A stretch of DNA of 64,000 nt, from NCBI RefSeq assembly GCF_026262505.1, contig NC_067204.1, positions 14,774,522 through 14,838,521 of the forward strand, read 5' to 3'. Positions 1 to 10,099 of the stretch are shown piece after piece. The notes beneath the pieces are model-generated. The model had not been told where the DNA came from. It ran no database searches and worked only from the letters and a program-made list of their open reading frames with translations. The translations under genes were made by a program, and so were the position numbers. This DNA comes from Trichomonas vaginalis G3 (taxonomy: Eukaryota; Parabasalia; Trichomonadida; Trichomonadidae). Every line of letters starts with the position of its first letter. Within the stretch, counting starts at the first letter, position 1.

Positions 1-86
1 AGTTGTTTGTTATATTGTATGTATTCGTATTCTTCATTTATGGCTTCATGGACTATAACTGTTGTTGTGTTCTCTGATGTTGACAT
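1..86 (-). CDS. 5' end of a KilA-N-type gene, cut by window edge
   Basis: The reading frame starts at the ATG complementary to 84-86 and runs off the left edge, leaving about 28 residues (MSTSENTTTVIVHEAINEEY...). A diverged second copy of this 5' end lies at about 5790-5875, where the rest of the gene has KilA-N-like sequence, so the call is by homology within the window. The start is preceded by the element-1 leader TTGTATGTAAGAACAG, also found before the genes starting at 786, 6576 and 40717. Confidence 0.5.
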   Translation of the reverse strand, partial: MSTSENTTTVIVHEAINEEYEYIQYNKQ

Positions 87-174
87 TACTGTTCTTACAT
101 ACAGGATAAAAAAATAAATAAAAAAAATTCTAACTTTATTTTCTGACTTTCACAAAAGACCAAAAATAAACGCT

Positions 175-786
175 TTACATGTATTTTTCAGCAACTTCGT
201 CAAATAATTTTATAGCTTTATCTATCTCATCTACTTCGAAAGTTTCTTTACCTTTCATGGGAGCACCATACATTTTCTCAAACTTTTCAAGTAGTTCTGT
301 TTCTGCAGCTCTCATATCATTAACGAACACAACCTTGACTCTATTGACTGTACTGTCATATCTTTGAGTTATATTATATGTTCTTCCTATCTTATATCTC
401 TTTGTATTGAAGTCCTTCGGTTTCTGAACGATATAAAGTAAGCCTTCACTGCAACGTTCCGTATCGAATGAACCATAAGTTATGAAGTTATATCCAACAA
501 CTGGGTCAATCCATAACAAAACTATTGGTATAAGACTTTTGTCAATGAGATATGCTGTAGTTCCATAGAATCTTACCGATATCATAAGCTCAGGATTTCT
601 TGTCAAAATTTTCTGAGTTGAAGCATTTCTAACCCAGTGGTTTGTTTTCTTTTCAGATGGAGATATAATGTCTGACAAAGAATATTTGTTGTATTTCTTT
701 GAGTATCTTACGTTTAAATCACCTATTCTAACCACTTTGGTGTCATTGTCTATCTTTCTAACTGTTTCAAACTCAATGTTTGACAT
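175..786 (-). CDS. KilA-N / T5orf172 two-domain protein
   Basis: This 203-residue protein has an N-terminal KilA-N-like DNA-binding module (about residues 20-110, including a conserved W-x-R and a GTTAYLID...LLWIDP stretch). The C-terminal part (about 120-200, LLYIVQKPK...YKIGRTYNITQRYD...AAETELLEKF) matches the T5orf172/GIY-YIG-like fold found in large DNA viruses and phages. Such proteins occur in giant viruses, poxviruses and Mavericks; the exact role is not settled, but DNA binding and possibly nicking are expected. I chose the start at 786 (MSNIEF) and not the upstream ATG at 804, because that ATG lies in the leader shared with other element genes. A broken second copy is at 5967-6576. 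Confidence 0.7.
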   Translation of the reverse strand: MSNIEFETVRKIDNDTKVVRIGDLNVRYSKKYNKYSLSDIISPSEKKTNHWVRNASTQKILTRNPELMISVRFYGTTAYLIDKSLIPIVLLWIDPVVGYNFITYGSFDTERCSEGLLYIVQKPKDFNTKRYKIGRTYNITQRYDSTVNRVKVVFVNDMRAAETELLEKFEKMYGAPMKGKETFEVDEIDKAIKLFDEVAEKYM

Positions 787-883
787 TACTGTCTTTACAT
801 ACAAGATAAAAAATTTTCTTAGAAAAAAATTAGCGTTATTTTTCTAACTAATGAAATTCATGAAATTTGGTCATTTTTCAGAC

Positions 884-958
884 AAAAATAATGTTTAGGG
901 TAGATGGTTAGATCTAACCTGATATCTAACCTCATTTCTACCCTCATTTCTACCCTCA
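884..958. repeat. Left arm of inverted palindromic repeat
   Basis: The arm reads AAAAATAATGTTTAGGGTAG, then the perfect palindrome GGTTAGATCTAACC at 906-919, then repeated CTCATTTCTACC units. It is an inverted copy of 1990-2051, and together they bracket the gene at 959-1906. The core contains GATC. Confidence 0.85.
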
Positions 959-1906
959 TTATTCATAACGTTTTACATGGTAAACGTTATGAATTCGTGA
1001 GATTCTAAACAGTTTTCTAGCTTCTATTTCTTCTTTTAGTACATCGAATGTTTTAACAATGCCGAAAGTTTCTTTATACTTCTTCTTGACATCAGATAAA
1101 AGGAAATCATCAGCTGTGGGATAGTTTTTATTAAGAAATGTCAACATGTCCATTTTATCTTCTGCTGGCTTTTCTGCTTCTTTCTTTAAGTCTGCGTAAT
1201 CGTTTCTCATTCTTTCTATCTCTTTTACTGAGTAGTTATATTTCCTCATTGCTGCTTTACATTTTGAACATTGCGGATTCATTTTTGCGTTATACATTGA
1301 AATTTGACCTGCTAGAACAACTAAGGCGTCAATGGTTTTCTTTAACTCAAAAGTTGTTGGTTTTATCTGTTCGTTCCATACTTTGCCTCTTCTGTCTTTA
1401 TCTCTTATCTGCCACACACATTCAGCAGCTAATGAAACAAAGTTATCGTAAGTCTTAAACTCCTCAGATTTATATATGTCAGAAATGTTTTTATAAACCA
1501 TGTCGCAATCTTTGTTCATAACTTTATGGTTGCAATGAAAACCAAGGAATTCATAATTTACTTTACGTATGAACTTCTTTATTTCTACTGAATCAGTAAC
1601 TTTAACTTCAATTTCATCGAATTCAGGAATAGTGAGCTTTTGTTGTTGGATTTCAGGCAATTTGGGTAAATGGTCAATAATGTCCTGCATGTCATAAAGA
1701 TACTGTTCATTTGTTTCATCTTTCGCACTACAGTCTAAATTACTTGTTAAAAGTTCTTGCTTAATTCTTTGTATTTCTGTCTCAAAAGTATATGAAGAAG
1801 GAATGAAGTTTTTCATCTCTACCAACATTGACGTAGGATTCATGATTAATGAATTTGGTGCCGTGCATGCTGTCGAAAGTGCTGATGTTTCGATTTTTGT
1901 AATCAT
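959..1906 (-). CDS. Unknown 315-aa protein with CxxC motif and possible winged-helix tail
   Basis: I do not recognise this protein. It is complete and 315 residues long. Visible features are a C-x-x-C motif (CSKC, about residues 214-217) with further cysteines and histidines upstream (FHCNHK, NKDCD), a charged helical middle, and a C-terminal 60 residues (FLNKNYPTADDFLLSDVKKKYKETFG...VYHVKRY) with the layout of a winged-helix DNA-binding domain. A role in replication or repeat binding is inference only. Upstream of the start is a T-rich tract followed by TATATAAATATG. The gene sits exactly between two inverted palindromic repeat arms and may be a movable cassette. Confidence 0.6.
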   Translation of the reverse strand: MITKIETSALSTACTAPNSLIMNPTSMLVEMKNFIPSSYTFETEIQRIKQELLTSNLDCSAKDETNEQYLYDMQDIIDHLPKLPEIQQQKLTIPEFDEIEVKVTDSVEIKKFIRKVNYEFLGFHCNHKVMNKDCDMVYKNISDIYKSEEFKTYDNFVSLAAECVWQIRDKDRRGKVWNEQIKPTTFELKKTIDALVVLAGQISMYNAKMNPQCSKCKAAMRKYNYSVKEIERMRNDYADLKKEAEKPAEDKMDMLTFLNKNYPTADDFLLSDVKKKYKETFGIVKTFDVLKEEIEARKLFRISRIHNVYHVKRYE

Positions 1907-1989
1907 ATTTATATAAAAATAAAAAAAAATAAATAAAAATAAAATTAACTTTATTTTTTTCTATCTTAAGGAAATTCATGAAAATTCAT

Positions 1990-2051
1990 GAGGGTAGAAA
2001 TGAGGGTAGAAATGAGGTTAGATCTAACCATCTACCCTAAACATTATTTTT
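1990..2051. repeat. Right arm of inverted palindromic repeat
   Basis: This is the inverted counterpart of 884-958. GAGGGTAGAAAT units lead into the palindrome GGTTAGATCTAACC at 2016-2029 and then CCCTAAACATTATTTTTG. The same CCTAAACATTATTTTTG tail follows the related palindromes at 14857 and 15010, so it belongs to a repeat system used throughout element 1. Confidence 0.85.
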
Positions 2052-2052
2052 G

Positions 2053-2300
2053 CTGAATTCAGCAACAAAATGAACGAGGTCAGGATGTATGTAAATACCT
2101 TTGAATTCATTTATAACGCCCTTAGTAAGCTCATAAAATGCTTGTTTTGCATCACATTTTGACGAAGTGCAAATCTTCACTTCGTGTCATGATGCAAAAA
2201 TAATGAGTTCATTTACTCACAATATTTTTGTACAAAATGTAAACTTTACATAACCGTTTCTATCATACATGATATTTAGTTGACATTGTAAACTATCTTC
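2053..2300 (-). pseudogene. KilA-N gene fragments
   Basis: Pieces of a KilA-N gene. Bases 2060-2150 closely match 40390-40480 in the intact KilA-N gene of element 2, and bases near 2205-2240 match that gene's 3' end. The fragment is broken and rearranged. A small hairpin (GACGAAGTG...CACTTCGTG) lies between the pieces. It shows that elements 1 and 2 share a KilA-N gene lineage. Confidence 0.7.
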
Positions 2301-2329
2301 ATGTAAAGTATGGCGGTTTGAAACCGTCG

Positions 2330-2990
2330 GGAACCTTCACTTTTTGACGAACTTTCCGCAGCATTTCTTTGTATATACACCATTCTGTAGCGTTAAAAGA
2401 CTTTTGACATTTTGCCAAGAATGTTCGTTTAGACGCTGTCATATAACCATATTCTTGAACAATATTGTTTTATACGAATCGTACAATGTACCTTTCATCT
2501 AAACACTCAAAGTCAGTTTCATCTATGAACAGTTCATATAACACTCTTGTTTGCTTCTTTAACAATGTTTGTCTCTCTTCAGGGTATGTGGGAATTTGTC
2601 TTGGATTGAACTTTGAAAATATCTAATGTCATAAAATATGAGAACAAGTGGTTGAAAAAGTCAGATGTCAAAGTTTCTGCTAAGTCGTCAAAATATCTGT
2701 ATCTTGCATATGAAGAAGTCTGACGTTCTGACAACTACTATCTTCTGTTCAGAACTTTCTAACTTCATCGGAACAGCATTGTTTGAAACCATAATGACAG
2801 TTTGCAACATTTTCANNNNNNNNNNNNNNNNNNNNNNNNNNNNNNNNNNNNNNNNNNNNNNNNNNNNNNNNNNNNNNNNNNNNNNNNNNNNNNNNNNNNN
2901 NNNNNNNNNNNNNNNTGAAAAGTCTTCATTCAGCAAAGTTTGGAACATCGAAACCAGTTAAGTTTGCTATTGTGACATAAAAATGGTGCG
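2330..2990 (-). pseudogene. SF3 helicase fragment (duplicate of 6870-7310)
   Basis: This stretch is a near copy of 6870-7310, which is the C-terminal part of a D5-like SF3 helicase gene. It carries many small length differences from that copy and is interrupted by an assembly gap. It is broken. The amount of single-base length noise between the copies is unusual and may reflect sequence quality as well as decay. Confidence 0.65.
2816..2915. other. Assembly gap (100 N)
   Basis: A run of exactly 100 N, the conventional size for a gap of unknown length. Order and distance of the flanking pieces are therefore uncertain. Confidence 0.99.
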
Positions 2991-3262
2991 AAATTTGAAG
3001 ACTTAGACATAGAAGGTTTGTTTAGCCAGTCAAGAAAGAAAATTTGACAGAAGGTTCTCAAACCTTAAAGAAGGCAAAGCATACAAAACTTGTTATACCT
3101 TATGAACCAAAGAAAGCAGACGACTATGAATATTATGAGTCTAAGATAGTGAAGTTCAAGGTAAATTGGGTAAAAAGATTTAGAGTCTAAGCCAGTGTTT
3201 TGCTCCTAAAGAGGAAGAGAACATTGACATTGACCCAGAAATGTTCTAAAAATAAAAATTTA

Positions 3263-3721
3263 TTTTTACATGTCATATCTCCCCTTCTCTGGAACTGGTT
3301 CAGGTTCTTCTTCTCTTCTTCTACTTTCTTTTCTTTCTTTTTCTCTTCTTCTTTTCTGGTGGAGTTATGTCAAACTTCTCAGAACCATATTTTTGTAAAA
3401 GTTCTTTGTCCTTTAATAGCTCATCTATTCTGTTTTCTATTTCATCTTCAGACAACAGCGCATGTGTCTTCTTTGCATTCTAAAGAACTTTTGTTGGACT
3501 TCATCTTTCCAATCGGCGTCATCTCTGTCAACAAGTCTGTCATTGACAAATTTTAAAGACTGCTCTTTTGTAATGTTTTATGATTCTTGTTCATATTCCC
3601 AGAAACAGAACTTTAGAACAAATTCACCTTTCTTGTTTACACTATGTAAGATTTTATGGTCGACAGATGTTTTGCTGTCAAAAAGTTTGTCTCGAATATA
3701 GATAGCGAAATCGCTAGACAT
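3263..3721 (-). pseudogene. Broken gene of unknown function, basic tail
   Basis: A minus-strand coding remnant of element 1 starting at the ATG complementary to 3719-3721 (MSSDFAIYIRDKLFD...). The C-terminal part is rich in lysine, arginine and glutamate. It matches no family I recognise. It is divergent from the packaging ATPase remnant that starts at 3756, leaving only about 35 bp between them for both promoters. It is broken in several places. Confidence 0.4.
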
Positions 3722-3755
3722 TTCTAAAAGATAAAAGTTTAATTTTTCTAAAAAT

Positions 3756-4640
3756 ATGTTAGAAAAAAGTGTTGCTGACATTGACAAGAAATTTGAGAAT
3801 GTTTTAAACAAGAACAAGGTAAGTCTTAGAAAATGCTCAGATAAAGCCTATACATGACAATCTTATTGCTCAGAATGTATATAACACGGTCTAATTGCAC
3901 CACCTGGGTCGGGTAAGACTTTCACTTATCTTAAAATGGCTGCACAACAAACAGAACTAGATGAGAAGAACCCATTTTATGAGTTAGTTGTTCATTTGTA
4001 GTACTTCTGGTCAATTTGACCAAACCGTCAATTCGTTCAAAGATATTATAAAGAAGTCTAAGTTAGTATGTATAAAAGACTCTGAGTTGTTAGATTGGAT
4101 AAAGAAGTACCAAAGAAGAGTTTTGAAGTATAATGCTATAAATGAGTAATAAATTCGAAGTTTAAAGACCCAAATGAGGAAATGCAGAGAATATTAGAGA
4201 AGAAACCACTTCAGAAACAACAGAAAGAGATAAGATACATTTCGAAGAAATTGCAATCTTACGATTGGAAGACTTACCCTCATAGATGTCTTCTTATCTT
4301 AGATATATTCGCCTCTCATCCTTTGTTAAAGAACAGAGAACAAATATGTGTCGAATTCTTAAGAAGCTCAGACACTTTAACATTTCAGTCGTAATATGTG
4401 TAAGACAGCAAAGAGTTTAAGTAAGGATGTTAAAAGAATTACTTACTGACATTGTACTTTTCCCCGGATTGTCCGAAGACGATTTCATGGAAACTTATGA
4501 AAGAGTCCATGGCAGGTAAGTTTGACAGACATGAACTATGGGAGAAGTACAAAGTCATACAAGACCCTCATACTTCTTTCAGAATTCATATCTACGCGAA
4601 CAAAGTTCAAATTGTAAAAAGTCAAGCTTGAAAATGTAAG
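3756..4640 (+). pseudogene. A32-like genome-packaging ATPase remnant
   Basis: A plus-strand gene of the FtsK-HerA/A32 family, which drives genome packaging in Mavericks and large DNA viruses. The P-loop APPGSGKTFTYLKM is visible at about 3900-3940, followed by an FDQT...DIIKKSK segment and, further on, sequence comparable to the C-terminal half of the ATPase in element 2 (46418-47233). It is broken at several points, so the family call rests mainly on the P-loop and the position among other Maverick genes. Confidence 0.6.
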
Positions 4641-5059
4641 TGTTTAGTCTTAGTAAGTCTGTTGTGGTGCTGGGGCTGTCGTCTTCTGGCTTTGGAAGGC
4701 ATCAGGAAGAGGAACGTCAGTCATCCGTTTGTGTCCTGTCGGAAGGGAAAAATTTTTCCTGTCGGATGGAAAATATTTTTCCTGAAGTTCGACCAAAAAG
4801 TTCTCAATTTTCGAAAATTTTGAATGGTTTACGGACGAACAACAGAAAAATTTTGCCTGTCGGAAGGAAAAATTTTTTCCAGTTGTCGGGAAATTTTTCC
4901 TGTCGCGATGGAAGGACTCGGAATGCCAGAAGGAAGGACTCGGAATGTCGAAGGAAGGACTCGGAATGTCGGATGGAAGGACTCGGAATGCCAGAAGGAT
5001 TTGACAAGGCAATTACCTAATTTGAGCTACTGAGCCATCTGATAGTCAAGCTTGAAAAT
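4621..5059. repeat. Compositionally odd insert between 15-bp direct repeats
   Basis: The 15-mer GTCAAGCTTGAAAAT occurs at 4621-4635 and again at 5045-5059. The roughly 410 bp between them is richer in G+C than its surroundings and built from short repeated phrases such as CTGTCGGAAGGAAAAATTTTT. At 4908-4997 there are four copies of a 21-bp unit beginning GGAAGGACTCGGAATG. No convincing gene is present. Confidence 0.7.
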
Positions 5060-5079
5060 AAATGGTTATCATCTACCCT

Positions 5080-5875
5080 ACTTGTTTGAAGTTGTCAAAA
5101 TACTCTGTTTATTTTTTCCTTTAACAATGGCAAAACTTCTTTGAAGGTAAGTATTGTACAACCTTTCATATCATAGTGTGTTTGAGGGAACGTATCTTGA
5201 ACTATTTGTTTCACATCTTCATTCGTGTCATTGAAAAACGGTAAGTTTTCGCGATAGAACCAATTTTCTGTCAGATTTGTAAATCTTAGCAAGGTCGTAA
5301 AAGCTTTTGTTGTTTCTTCTGACTAAATGCAACATAACCATAATCTTTATCTTCTTCATTTTCCATCTCTTCAGTATAAATCATAATACTTATAGTTCTT
5401 TTCCTTCCTTTTGTACCGAACGTGGTATCTTTTCTGAATGCTTTGTCTTTTGCTTCAAGCTTGTTCTCTAGTCTTTCACGTCTTGTCTATGAATTTCATG
5501 CTAACATCATGAAAATATAACAAGCGTAACGAGGTGAAGCCCACATTGCAACAGCATTTACAAGAAGTCTATGTACATACCAGCCTCTCAAACCATTTAG
5601 CAAATTTTACGATTTTCGTACGGAATCTCGACTCGCGTTTTCCTGCTGTCGCAAACAATATGAGGAAATTCTTCTAAAAGTTCTTTTGTCTGTTGGTTTT
5701 CAAACCAATGATGTGCTTGCTTTGTAGAAACGAAGAGCATTCAAAATACTTTGCATTTGTACATATCGTCTTTGACCGAACGAATGGGACGTAACTGTTT
5801 GTTATACTGTATGTACTCGTATTCTTCATATAGCTTCATGGACTATAACTGTTGTTTGTTCTCTTGTTTGTTGAC
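5080..5875 (-). pseudogene. KilA-N gene remnant
   Basis: A broken gene whose start (near 5875) is a copy of the partial gene at 1-86. Across about 5600-5750 the minus strand shows KilA-N-like coding sequence, with a WFENQQTKELLEEF stretch followed by a GWYVHRLLVNAVAMWASPRYA-type motif, the hallmark of KilA-N domains in DNA viruses. The distal part (LRFTNLTENWFYRENL...) has no recognised family. It lies directly upstream of the second T5orf172 copy, in the same arrangement as 1-786. Confidence 0.55.
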
Positions 5876-5966
5876 ATATCTGTCTTTACATACAAAATAA
5901 AAAATAAATAAAAATAAAACTAACTTTATTTTTTCTATTTTGTATAAAAGACCAAAAATAAACGCT

Positions 5967-6576
5967 TTACATGTATTTTTCAGCAACTTCGTCAAATAAT
6001 TTTATAGCTTTATCTATCTCATCTACTTCAAACGTTTTCTTTACCTTTTATGGGAGCACCATACATTTTCTCAAACTTTTCAAGTAGGTCTGTTTCTGAG
6101 CTCTCATATCATTAACAAACACAACCTTGACTCTATGACTGTACTGTCATATCTTTGAGTTATATTATATGTTCTTCCATCTTATATCTCTTTGTATTGA
6201 AAGTCCTTCGGTTTCTGAACGATGTAAAGTAAGCCTTCACTGCAACGTCTGAGTCGAATAAACCATATGTTATGAATTATATCCAACCAACTGGGTCTAA
6301 CCATAACAAAACTATTAGTATAAAGACTTTTGTTCAATGAGATATGCTGTAGTTCCATAGAATCTTACCGATATCATAAGCTCAGGAATTCTTGTCAAAA
6401 TTTTCTGAGTAGAAGAATTTTAACCCAGTCGTGTGTTTTCTTTCAGATGGAGATATAATGGCTGACAAAGAATATTTTGTTGTATTTCTTTGATATCTTA
6501 CGTTAAATCACCTATTCTAACCAATTTGGTGTCCATTGTCTATCTTTCTAACTGTTTCAAACTCAATGTTTGACAT
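5967..6576 (-). pseudogene. Second copy of the KilA-N/T5orf172 gene
   Basis: Over its whole length this is a close copy of 175-786, including the leader before the start codon. Together with 5790-5875 it shows that a block of roughly 0.8 kb (end of one gene plus this gene) is present twice in element 1. This copy is broken by about a dozen or more small changes, whereas the copy at 175-786 is open. Confidence 0.8.
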
Positions 6577-6869
6577 TTTTGTTCTTACATACAAAATAAA
6601 AAAATAATAAAATAAAACTAATTTTATTTTTTCTGTCTTAAGGAAATTCACGATTTTCATGAGTTTTATGCAAGACCAGGTTTTTTTCCCTACTCGCTGT
6701 TCTTCACAGATTTTCATGATTTTAATCTTCTTTTCAAAATGGTAGAAGTAAACATTCAAATATGTGAATGGGTCTAGTTCTTCTTTAAGTCCTGACATGT
6801 ACTTGTTTACTGGATGAATTTTGCCATCTTTTCTATCGGATAAAAAAATATTTTTTTTAAAATTTACTC

Positions 6870-8097
6870 ATAAAAATTTTTTTTGTATATACACCATTCT
6901 GTACGTTAAAAGACTTTTGACATTTGCCAAGAATGTACGTTTAGACGCTGTCATATAACCATATTCTTGACAATATTGTTTATACGAATCGTACAATGAC
7001 CTTTCATCTAAACACTCAAAATCAGTTTCATCTATGAAAGTTCATATACACTCTTGTTTGCTTCTAACAATGTTTGTCTCTCTTCGGTATGTGGAATTTG
7101 TCTTGGATTGAACTTTGAAATATCTAATGTCATGAAATATGAGAACAAGTGGTTGTAAAAGTCAGATGTCAAAGTTTCTGCTAAGTCGTCAAAATATTCT
7201 GTATCTTGCATATGAGAATTGACGTTCTGACAACTACATATCTTCTGTCAGAACTTTCTAACTTCATCGGAACAGCATTGTTTGAAACCATAATGAAGTT
7301 TGCAACATTTTCACAAACTCTTTGGTCTTTATACTTTCTTTCAACAACACCAACTTTGTCTGTTATAAGACTCTTCAAAGCATCTGAGTTCAAAACTTTT
7401 GTTGTATCTATACTTTTGAAGTTCATTGCAAACTATAAGTTTCATATTCTCTATTGAGGAGTTAAACTTGCCCAGATGTTTTTCTATGTTTGTCATATTC
7501 GGATTCGAATAGCCTTCTACAGTTTGCACAAAATATCTGTAAAGAATGTGTTCTTACCAGTTCCTTGTTTTCCAATTATAATGAGAGCAGTTTCATTCTT
7601 TTAGCACTTGGATGTTGTAAGATATTTGCAAACCAACATAAGATATACTCATAGACTCTTTCGTTTCATTGCATATAATTTCTTTGACATGGTCTAACCA
7701 AGCTTCTATAATATTTTCTTTCCATTCTACTTGTTCGTATTTATATCCAGTGAAAGATAGAATAGAAGTTTGGAGAAGGTGTATAGAACTTTATACCTCG
7801 AACTGAAAAATCTTCTAAACTTTGACAATAAGATATCCCAAGCATCTAACATCTTCATGCCAACTTGTACGACTTTTATTTTCTTAAGTTTCTGTCTACA
7901 TTCTTGTTCTGAAACTATTGTTGCTCTTGGTTTGTTAAAGACTACATCCCATTCTTTCATAATAACATTCTGGGGCAGAGTCGACATAAATGACTAAACG
8001 TTTCAAATTCTCCGACTGCTTTGTTATAGTCTCGAAATGGACACATATTTCTGAATGCTTGGAAGTCATAAAAATCTGAAACATCTATTCTGTACAT
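6870..8097 (-). pseudogene. D5-like SF3 primase-helicase remnant
   Basis: A minus-strand gene related to the primase-helicase of element 2. The Walker A region (IIIGKQGTGKNTFFTDIL) is visible at about 7540-7600. Downstream, NVANFIMVSNNAVPMKLESSDRRYVVVR corresponds to NVANFIFVTNNVYPVKIEVGDRRYVVLRV in the element-2 protein, the conserved SF3 motif C region. The gene starts near 8097 (MYRIDVSDFYDF). SF3 helicases of this kind unwind the element genome during replication. It is broken in many places; a partial duplicate is at 2330-2990. Confidence 0.75.
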
Positions 8098-8116
8098 TTT
8101 TATAAAAATAAAAAAA

Positions 8117-8906
8117 TATTTTTTTATTCTTGACTTTGTTTGTTCCATTTGTTGGCATTTGTTGTTCTTGAGCTATTTGTTGTTGAAGTTGTTCTTGTAA
8201 TACACATACTTTCACCAGTTGCATCTTCCAATTCGAAACTTTCTGCCGTCATTGACAAATACATAGGACATAAAAGTTTTTACAGGAACAAAGTTTGCGT
8301 CAACTAATGTCACGTTATACTTGCCAAAGTGTTTGAGTTCACTAAGGTTGAAAATTCTGCATTCGAATGAACAATAGGCAAACCAGCAGAGAAAGTATTG
8401 TTTATACGCATAAGTATCTTTTGGTCATAATAGTTTCTGTCGACATTCGAATAACACTTTGAACCTAAGTTTGAAACAATATATAAAATAGGTGTACTTA
8501 AAGTCAATGGAACAGACATTTCCTTGTATGACACCTTTTCCTGTTATAGGAAACTGTTGGTAGTAAAAACCAGATAAGTTTGTATTATAGCTCATATTGT
8601 TTATAGTAAACTCAGTCGGACATCCAAACATAACGAAACCTGCTCTAGTTGCAGCACATGTTACACCCGTACTTAAGTATTAAATAAGTCAACAAAACCT
8701 GTTGGTGGTATATCTGAGTAAGTATCTTCAAAGGAGTATTTTTTACCATTCACAACAATAAAGTCTTCTGGTGTCAAAAGAGCAAAACAGGCTTTAGTCG
8801 TCATTGTGTTTAAGGTTAGTTTACAATCCGTCCTTGAGGACTTTGTAAGTTTGTTTGTTATAGAATTATATGACTCAGGGTTTTTAGTCGTAATAGTATA
8901 AACCAT
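8117..8906 (-). pseudogene. Probable structural (minor-capsid-like) protein remnant
   Basis: A minus-strand gene starting at 8906 (MVYTITTKNPESYNSITNKL), preceded by ATATATAAATG-type sequence. The visible segments are rich in beta-strand-forming residues, asparagine and threonine, with no enzyme motif, and the C-terminal end is rich in short polar repeats. It sits with other virion-type genes. A jelly-roll minor capsid (penton-like) protein is a reasonable guess for this position, but no diagnostic motif supports it. It is broken. Confidence 0.35.
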
Positions 8907-8930
8907 TATATCTTCTGCATTTATATATAT

Positions 8931-9162
8931 TTAAAAGTTTTCTGAAAGTGGAGAAGAACTTCATCTAAACTTTCACATGGCGTTTTCTTGAAAGTTTCTC
9001 TGTCTAAGAAGTTCAAATATTTTGTAAAGACATAGAACTTTCCTTTGTCTACACGAACAAACAAAACAGGGTCTTTCATATCGTTCAAAAGTGTGTAAAG
9101 TCTTTACATGAAATAAAGTCTATATTATTTTTCTTCAAACATCTTTCAAGAAGTTTTGACAT
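8931..9162 (-). pseudogene. Small element gene, unknown function
   Basis: A short gene of about 75 codons starting at 9162 (MSKLLERCLKKNNIDFIS) and ending near 8931 (...CESLDEVLLHFQKTFK). It matches no family I recognise. The upstream TTTATTTGCTAAGTAAAAATG resembles the leader of the neighbour starting at 9750. It is broken. Confidence 0.4.
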
Positions 9163-9174
9163 TTTTACTTAGCA

Positions 9175-9750
9175 AATAAATTTTAATGAAATGTTGTGGT
9201 CGTCAATATTTTTATGACGTCTGGGAAAACTATACTTTAAGTTCAACGTTTCACCTCCTTTCATAACGTATATCTTGTCAATGACATTATATGAAACACC
9301 ACAGCAACTAATGTCGGGTTCTATTTCTTTTGATGTTTATATCGTCTGCCTCGTCAAAAGTTTCAATAGTTCTTTCAAAACTTCATGAGGTGCAATGACA
9401 TATGAGTTCACTTTTACAGGGTGTGTTCGACCAAGTTTAACATTATACCTAAAGCTTGACAAATCTTCTCCTGAGTTTGAAGTTTGTCTTTAAGTTGTTG
9501 GTAGTCGTTTTCGAATATCTGCAACAGAACTTAAGTCTCTGCTAACTTCAGGATATGTTGGTTGTTCTTTTACAGGAACAATTGTTATACCATCTTCGTC
9601 TTCGTATGGTTTCCCCACTTCAACATCTCTGTCTTTGACATTGACAACAACACTTTGACTGTTTGTTTGAGTTGGTGAATTTAACTTCACATCTGCCACC
9701 GCCATTAAACCTTTTGAAACACTCACGCTTCTATTTTTCGGAAATGACAT
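9175..9750 (-). pseudogene. Structural-like protein of unknown function
   Basis: Starts at 9750 with MSFPKNRSVSVSKGLMAVADVKLNSP. The N-terminal 90 residues are polar and proline-rich (YEDEDGITIVPVKEQPTYPEVSRDL). The C-terminal half has beta-rich sequence ending KYSFPRRHKNIDDHNISL. A virion component is plausible from its neighbours, but this is inference. Its start region overlaps the promoter of the divergent gene at 9769. It is broken. Confidence 0.4.
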
Positions 9751-9768
9751 TTTACTTAGAATAAAAAG

Positions 9769-10090
9769 ATGGACGTATTCGAGTATCTCTTCGAATTGAA
9801 GCAGAACAAAGTTTACACACACAAACAATACAAATACATTGACAGAATAGTTCTTTATACAAACAATGGTAAATGTTATAGAATAGCAGTCTTTGCTGAA
9901 CCTAAATATTTTCATAAAGCAAAGAAGTTGGTATAACTGAAATGGTGAAAGTTCTTGAAGCAGACAAAAATATAACTTCAAAACTTACAGATATTTCTAA
10001 AGGAAAGTTTATCTTACAATATTATGTCAAAACTGGCGTACTGTCAATATTTGACGGAGAGAAGTCAGTTCAAGAACAACTTACTGACCT
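9769..10090 (+). pseudogene. Small plus-strand gene, unknown function
   Basis: A plus-strand coding remnant beginning MDVFEYLFELKQNKVYTHKQYKYIDRIVLY at 9769, divergent from the gene starting at 9750. I do not recognise a family. It meets the 3' end of the capsid gene tail to tail near 10090. It is broken. Confidence 0.4.
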
Positions 10091-10099
10091 GCTGCCAAA

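Noticed and set aside
4640-5033. Overlapping open frames of 67-126 codons on both strands
   Set aside because: They arise from the short phrase repeats in this segment; the protein sequences are repetitive and both strands are open at once.
6517-6798. 93-codon minus-strand frame upstream of the second T5orf172 copy
   Set aside because: Part of it reads through the leader of the neighbouring copy. The remaining MSGLKEELDPFTYLNVYFYHFEKK segment is too short to call a gene, though it may be a remnant.
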